Shown one piece after another: positions 7,081 to 10,282 of a DNA stretch of 10,282 nucleotides. Origin of the DNA: a bacterium (lineage in GTDB: Bacteria > SM23-31 > JAUVVT01); the NCBI GenBank assembly GCA_030616165.1, contig JAUWXV010000128.1, forward strand, positions 1 through 10,282. The letters run 5' to 3'. The notes under the pieces are model-generated. The model had not been told where the DNA came from and did not search any database. It saw only the letters and a list, made by a program, of their open reading frames with translations. How positions within the stretch are numbered: the stretch's first letter is position 1; each line of letters starts with the position of its first letter. Made by a program: the position numbers and the translations under genes.

Positions 7081-8112
7081 TTATGGTTTTATAACTGCTT
7101 TTAAGACATGGTCTTCGTAATTTTCAACTGTTTTAAAAGCCTCTTCTGCTTTTTCCAGAGGGAATCTGTGGGTGATGTAAGGTTTAACGATGAATTTTTC
7201 TTTTTCTATTAATTGAATTGTTCTTTCGTATGAATGTCTTGACTTATGTATTACTTTTATTTTGATTCCATTTTTTCTGGTTATTTCAGTATCCCATTGA
7301 ATAATACTATTAGCTATTATTCCAACAAATGCGAATGTACCACCACGTTTGATTGAATTTATAGTCTGTTGAGGAGTTTCAGGGACACCCGCAGCTTCAA
7401 ATCCAACATCGACGCCCCTTCCATTTGTAAGTTGAATAATTTTTTCAACAGGGTCTTCAAGGTTGGGATTAATTACATCCGTTGCGCCTAAATCTTTAGC
7501 GATTTTTAAGCGGTAATCGAGAGGGTCAACCACATAAACATCGAAAGCCCCTGATAACTTTGCCAGTTGAAGGATAGAGAGCCCTATATTTCCTGCGGCG
7601 AAAATTGCAACAGAATCAGCAAGATTTATGTTAGATTCATCAATTGAATGGATACAAACGGATATAGTTTCCAAAAGAACACCCTCTTCTGTTGAAATAT
7701 TATCAGGAAGAGGAAAAAGATTCTTTACAGGATATGTCATGTATTCTCTCATCCCACCGTGATAAGGTGGTGAGCCGCAGAATTTGATACTTTTACACAA
7801 GTTATATTCACCCTTAATACAAGATTCGCACTCTCCGCATGTAATAATTGGATCAACGCCCACAGCCATTCCCTTTTTAAGCCCCCGGTCATTTTCGCCC
7901 ACAGCCTCTATGATTCCTGATACTTCATGACCGAGAATATGAGGCTTATTTATTATTCTTGTGCTTATTCCTCCGTACTTATAATAATGAACGTCGGAGC
8001 CGCAAATTCCTACCGAATTAACTTTGATAAGGGCTTCACCAGAATCTGGCTCCGGTTTCTCTATTTCCTCAAGTCGAATGTCTCTTGCTTTATATAATAC
8101 AGCCGCTTTCAT
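7081..8112 (-). CDS. Zinc-dependent polyol/alcohol dehydrogenase (sorbitol dehydrogenase-like MDR)
   Basis: This 343-residue medium-chain dehydrogenase/reductase oxidises a secondary alcohol of a sugar alcohol or related compound to a ketone. Catalytic zinc ligands are C37 (GICGSDVH), H62 and E63 (GHEVSG). The structural-zinc lobe has C92, C95, C98 and C106. The Rossmann loop reads A-A-G-N-I-G (172-177), with Ala instead of the first Gly. The acidic D196 at the end of the second strand predicts NAD+ rather than NADP+. Length is typical of sorbitol, xylitol or threonine dehydrogenases. It is the first large gene of the minus-strand run, followed after about 210 bases by araB and araD. It could therefore make a ketopentose from a pentitol (for example L-arabinitol or ribitol) for AraB; that is inference from position. 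No Shine-Dalgarno site precedes the ATG, only an AT-rich stretch with TATAAT. Confidence 0.9.
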   Translation of the reverse strand: MKAAVLYKARDIRLEEIEKPEPDSGEALIKVNSVGICGSDVHYYKYGGISTRIINKPHILGHEVSGIIEAVGENDRGLKKGMAVGVDPIITCGECESCIKGEYNLCKSIKFCGSPPYHGGMREYMTYPVKNLFPLPDNISTEEGVLLETISVCIHSIDESNINLADSVAIFAAGNIGLSILQLAKLSGAFDVYVVDPLDYRLKIAKDLGATDVINPNLEDPVEKIIQLTNGRGVDVGFEAAGVPETPQQTINSIKRGGTFAFVGIIANSIIQWDTEITRKNGIKIKVIHKSRHSYERTIQLIEKEKFIVKPYITHRFPLEKAEEAFKTVENYEDHVLKAVIKP

Positions 8113-8140
8113 AATATTATAAAAAATAAAATTTATTGTT

Positions 8141-8171
8141 AATAATTTCTGAATAGAATTTAGAAATTATT
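8141..8171. repeat. AT-rich inverted repeat upstream of the dehydrogenase
   Basis: AATAATTTCT (8141-8150) and AGAAATTATT (8162-8171) are perfect 10-base arms around 11 bases, about 30 bases upstream of the dehydrogenase ATG on its 5' side. It could be an operator or the 3' hairpin of the small ORF at 8259-8393. AT-only dyads also arise by chance in such sequence. Confidence 0.4.
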
Positions 8172-8258
8172 TTTTATATTATCAACTATTTTGTTGAAAA
8201 TGAAATTTTATACTATGTAAATATATGCTGTTGAAATTTTCATATTACTTGCATCCTG

Positions 8259-8393
8259 TTATCTGTCCTGCACTTCTTCTAATATCTTTTCTAAAATTTC
8301 CTTATTTATTCCTAAAATATTCTCCAGAATTTTAATAAATGCTTGACTTAATAAATCTGAAAACCTATATTTACTTATGTTTAAAGCTTCCAT
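8259..8393 (-). CDS. Small ORF, 44 residues, unknown, with a good ribosome binding site
   Basis: Translation from ATG at 8393 to TAA at 8259-8261 gives 44 residues beginning MEALNISKYRF and ending ILEEVQDR. GAGGAA (8407-8402 on the minus strand) lies eight bases upstream of the ATG, better than the sites of the dehydrogenase or channel genes. The sequence is rich in Ile, Leu, Glu and Lys with i, i+3/i+4 hydrophobic spacing from about residue 13 to 40, suggesting one or two amphipathic helices joined near LGINKE (27-32). There is no signal peptide, membrane segment or cysteine. An in-frame TGA at 8418-8420 blocks any longer form. An inverted repeat (8414-8427) sits just upstream of the ribosome binding site. 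It shares strand with the dehydrogenase, about 150 bases ahead of it. I recognise no family; a small regulator or antitoxin-like peptide, or the remnant of a longer gene, are possible. It is supported by start context only. Confidence 0.45.
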   Translation of the reverse strand: MEALNISKYRFSDLLSQAFIKILENILGINKEILEKILEEVQDR

Positions 8394-8413
8394 AAAGTTA
8401 TTTCCTCTTTTAT

Positions 8414-8427
8414 TATCTCAGGAGATA
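8414..8427. promoter_or_regulatory. Dyad TATCTC-AG-GAGATA upstream of the small ORF
   Basis: Perfect 6-base arms separated by two bases lie about 20 bases upstream of the small ORF start, next to its Shine-Dalgarno site. A compact dyad in this position resembles an operator where a homodimeric repressor could block transcription. It has more G and C than its surroundings, which makes chance less likely but does not exclude it. Confidence 0.35.
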
Positions 8428-8596
8428 CTCTATTTATTTTTTATTAAAATTTCAGTAGAATAATTTATAATTTTAAAAATTAAATTATAATCAATATTGC
8501 TCTTTAATAATAATAAATTTGTTTTTATATTAAAATAAAAAAACTTTTCTTTTTATTTAGTAACTTTCTATTAAAACTAATAAAAAAGGTGGAACT
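8428..8596. other. AT-rich divergent spacer before the MocA-family gene
   Basis: No ORF is supported here. It holds an AT-only dyad, TTATAATTT (8465-8473) and AAATTATAA (8482-8490). This stretch must contain promoters for the rightward oxidoreductase and perhaps the leftward small ORF, but no -35/-10 pair stands out against the composition. Confidence 0.35.
8587..8593 (+). promoter_or_regulatory. Ribosome binding site of the MocA-family gene
   Basis: AGGTGGA lies three bases before the ATG at 8597, within AAAAAAGGTGGAACTATG. It is complementary to the GGAGGTGA part of the usual anti-Shine-Dalgarno pairing and fixes the start. Confidence 0.65.
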
Positions 8597-9751
8597 ATGA
8601 AAGAAATAAGAGTTGGATTGGTAGGCTGTGGATTTATGGGAAAAGCCCACAGCAACGCATGGCTTAATGTTGCTAAATTTTTCCCTTTAAAGGTAAAACC
8701 CAAAATGCAGGTAGCCTGTGATAAAGTCAAATCAATAGGAAAAGCCTATCAGGAAAACTGGGGCTGGAAAAAATTTGAATCGAATTATAAAAAATTACTG
8801 AAAAGCAAAGAGATAAACCTCGTTGATATAACAACACCTAACAATGCCCACAAGGAGATTGCACTTGCCGCTGCAGAAAGCGGCGTCAACATTGCCTGCG
8901 AAAAACCTCTTGCCATGAATTCTGATGAAGCCAGAGAGATGTTAAAGGCTGTTAGAAAATCGAAAGTAAAACATATGATATGGTTTAATTATAGAAAGGT
9001 TCCGGCAATTGGTCTTGCTAAAAGAATCATTGAAGAAGGAAGGATAGGGAAAATATACCATATAAGAGCATCTTATCTGCAAGACTGGATTATGGATCCA
9101 AACTTTCCATTAGTCTGGAGACTCCAGAAAGAGATAACTGGTTCGGGTGCCCATGGAGACCTGAATGCGCATATTATAGACCTTGCGCGCTATTTAGTTG
9201 GCGAGTTTGATGAAGTTGTGGGAATGGATAAAACCTTCATCAAAACGAGACCACTTGTTGAGGAAGCAGCCGGATTAGCAGGTAAAGGGAAAAAAGAAAA
9301 AGGTAAAGTTACCGTTGACGATGCAGTCCTTTTTCTGGCAAGATTTAAAAACGGGGCAATAGCAACGTTTGAATCGACAAGGTTTGCTGGTGGAAGAAAA
9401 AATCAGAATCAATTTGAAATCAATGGAAGTAGAGGAACCTTAGCATTTAAGTTTGAGAGAATGAATGAACTTCAATATCTATCACTCAAAGAGCCGCAGC
9501 ACCTTCAGGGATTTAAAACTATACTCGCAACTGAGCCTGTTCATCCATATGTACATGCGTGGTGGCCTCCAGGACATATCCTTGGTTATGAACATGCCTT
9601 TGTTAATGCAGCGAGTGATTTGGTTGAAAGTATAGCAAAGAATAAAAGGATAAAGCCTAACTTTGAGGATGGACTCAAGTGCCAGCAGGTGCTGGATGCG
9701 GTGCTGAAATCTGCACAGGAAAGAACCTGGGTTAAGGTGGATGAAATGTAG
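8597..9751 (+). CDS. Gfo/Idh/MocA family NAD(P)-dependent oxidoreductase
   Basis: This 384-residue cytosolic enzyme has the two-domain plan of the family. The N-terminal Rossmann fold (about 1-125) carries GLVGCGFMGKAHS (7-19) with the GxGxxG dinucleotide loop, DITTPNNAH (77-85), and the EKP motif (102-104) whose lysine (K103) is the usual catalytic residue. The C-terminal alpha/beta domain (about 130-370) carries NYR (131-133) and GDLNAHIIDLARYL (187-200), the GDxxxHxxD motif supplying the second catalytic His/Asp. A family-typical GYEHAFVNAASDLVESI segment lies near the end. Members oxidise or reduce a hydroxyl of a sugar, inositol or sugar acid; the exact substrate is not readable. A Lys/Gly-rich insertion (about 226-240, KGKKEKGK) looks like a surface loop. 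No signal peptide is present, unlike glucose-fructose oxidoreductase. It is transcribed away from the pentose genes. Confidence 0.9.
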   Translation: MKEIRVGLVGCGFMGKAHSNAWLNVAKFFPLKVKPKMQVACDKVKSIGKAYQENWGWKKFESNYKKLLKSKEINLVDITTPNNAHKEIALAAAESGVNIACEKPLAMNSDEAREMLKAVRKSKVKHMIWFNYRKVPAIGLAKRIIEEGRIGKIYHIRASYLQDWIMDPNFPLVWRLQKEITGSGAHGDLNAHIIDLARYLVGEFDEVVGMDKTFIKTRPLVEEAAGLAGKGKKEKGKVTVDDAVLFLARFKNGAIATFESTRFAGGRKNQNQFEINGSRGTLAFKFERMNELQYLSLKEPQHLQGFKTILATEPVHPYVHAWWPPGHILGYEHAFVNAASDLVESIAKNKRIKPNFEDGLKCQQVLDAVLKSAQERTWVKVDEM

Positions 9752-9874
9752 ATAATTCCATTTGTATATATTTTTGTTAATTTTCATCTTTTTTCGGTAT
9801 TATTATCTTTATATTGAGAATCTAATAAGTTCGATATATGAGTAAATTATATAATGGGTTTTAAACCATCTTTT
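9752..9874. other. Spacer after the MocA-family gene with a weak hairpin
   Basis: No gene is supported. ATGGGTTTTAAACCAT (9854-9869) can form a short imperfect stem with one bulged G, followed by CTTTTT (9870-9875), which could act as a weak intrinsic terminator about 100 bases after the stop codon. The stem is short and AT-rich, so this is tentative. Confidence 0.3.
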
Positions 9875-10034
9875 TGAGAAAGTGTTTCATTTTGTCTCAA
9901 TTTTGTCTCAGTTTGTCTCAATTAGTCTCAATTTGTCTCAGTTTTGGGGTGATTTTGAGACGGGGTAGACAATTATGTATTTAATTATCAGGAAATTACA
10001 TCATTTGTCTCACTTTTTTTATTAATGAGTGAGA
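9875..10034. repeat. Array of GTCTCA motifs at about one helical turn spacing
   Basis: Five direct copies of GTCTCA begin at 9894, 9905, 9915, 9925 and 9935, so steps are 11, 10, 10 and 10 bases. The extended unit is close to ATTTGTCTCA. An inverted copy, TGAGAC, lies at 9956-9961, and another direct TTTGTCTCA at 10004-10012. TGAGA half-copies occur at 9875-9879 and 10030-10034. The last direct copy and last half-copy form a hairpin, TCTCACT (10008-10014) with AGTGAGA (10028-10034). Repeats of one helical turn put every copy on the same DNA face, as in multi-site operators or iterons. No replication gene is nearby. Confidence 0.75.
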
Positions 10035-10204
10035 TAATTTTTAGTTTTTTTGCGGAAAAGGTTTTGTTTTTCATAATTATGTTATATTATATTAGAATTA
10101 CAATATATGAAGTTAGTATATTTAATAACATTTATAATATAATACATTTTTCGAGGGAAGTCAAGAAAAATTTTGAGTGATTGTAAATAAGTCTGATATA
10201 AAAA
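10035..10204. other. AT-rich spacer without a supported gene
   Basis: I see no gene or clear signal here. A 28-codon minus-strand ORF starting at 10074 crosses into the GTCTCA array, has no ribosome binding site and uses mostly AT-driven codons, so it is not called. Confidence 0.4.
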
Positions 10205-10274
10205 CGCTAATTACACTAATTTCAAGAACTTAACATTACTTCAGTTAGAAAAGATTAATTAGCGTTAATTAGCG
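10205..10274. repeat. Inverted-repeat element built on TTAATTAGCG at the right edge
   Basis: The right arm is a perfect tandem of TTAATTAGCG (10255-10264 and 10265-10274). The left arm CGCTAATTACACTAATT (10205-10221) is its near-complement: its reverse complement AATTAGTGTAATTAGCG differs from the right arm by one substitution and one missing base. The arms enclose about 35 bases. The arrangement looks like a palindromic intergenic repeat unit and may continue past the window end. Confidence 0.65.
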
Positions 10275-10282
10275 AAATTTAC

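Noticed and set aside
9482-9787. 101-codon minus-strand ORF over the 3' end of the MocA-family gene
   Set aside because: It is antisense to a clear coding region, with an odd composition and no start signal, so it is a shadow.
9891-9940. GTCTCA repeats as a CRISPR array
   Set aside because: Units are 10-11 bases with only 3-5 bases between core motifs. There are no 25-40 base repeats, no spacers and no cas genes.
9988-10074. 28-codon minus-strand ORF with ATG at 10074
   Set aside because: No ribosome binding site, very short, composition driven by AT content, and it runs through the GTCTCA repeat.
1-10282. Defence, toxin-antitoxin, phage or transposon system
   Set aside because: No nuclease, methylase, integrase, transposase or paired toxin-antitoxin genes were found. 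The inverted repeats have no linked recombinase and no visible target duplications within the window.

Overview
The window is about 10.3 kb of AT-rich bacterial DNA with eight well-supported protein genes, one likely small gene, and several structured non-coding stretches. The genes are moderately AT-rich. The long spacers at both ends and around 8.1-8.6 kb are extremely AT-rich. A PorV/UPF0164-type outer-membrane protein points to a Gram-negative (diderm) organism. The mix of weak and strong Shine-Dalgarno sites and the intergenic palindromic repeats would fit an uncultured lineage near the FCB group or a similar candidate phylum. That placement is inference; nothing in the window fixes the taxon.

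Layout. 1-554: AT-rich spacer holding a stop-depleted minus-strand frame that runs off the left edge, possibly a partial or decayed gene. 555-1724 (+): a cystathionine gamma-synthase-like PLP enzyme closely resembling the plant type. 1915-2823 (+): a PorV/PorQ-like beta-barrel protein. 2889-8112 (-): a co-directional run, in transcription order a zinc-dependent polyol-type dehydrogenase, a 0.2 kb spacer packed with four consecutive inverted repeats, ribulokinase (araB), L-ribulose-5-phosphate 4-epimerase (araD), an inositol-monophosphatase-family enzyme and a voltage-gated potassium channel. 8113-8596: divergent AT-rich spacer with a probable 44-residue small gene on the minus strand. 8597-9751 (+): a Gfo/Idh/MocA oxidoreductase. 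9752-10282: non-coding, with a helically phased array of GTCTCA repeats and, at the right edge, an inverted-repeat element built on TTAATTAGCG.

Function. The core is pentose or pentitol catabolism. AraB phosphorylates L-ribulose and AraD converts L-ribulose 5-phosphate to D-xylulose 5-phosphate. The expected arabinose isomerase (AraA) is absent from the window. The SDH-type dehydrogenase upstream could supply a ketopentose from a pentitol instead; this is a hypothesis. The Gfo/Idh/MocA enzyme, divergently transcribed, is a second sugar or polyol oxidoreductase.

I found no mobile-element transposase, CRISPR array, rRNA or tRNA, and no clear new defence or biosynthetic system. The less-explained material is in the spacers: the GTCTCA array, the multi-hairpin spacer, the small ORF with its upstream dyad, and the terminal TTAATTAGCG element.
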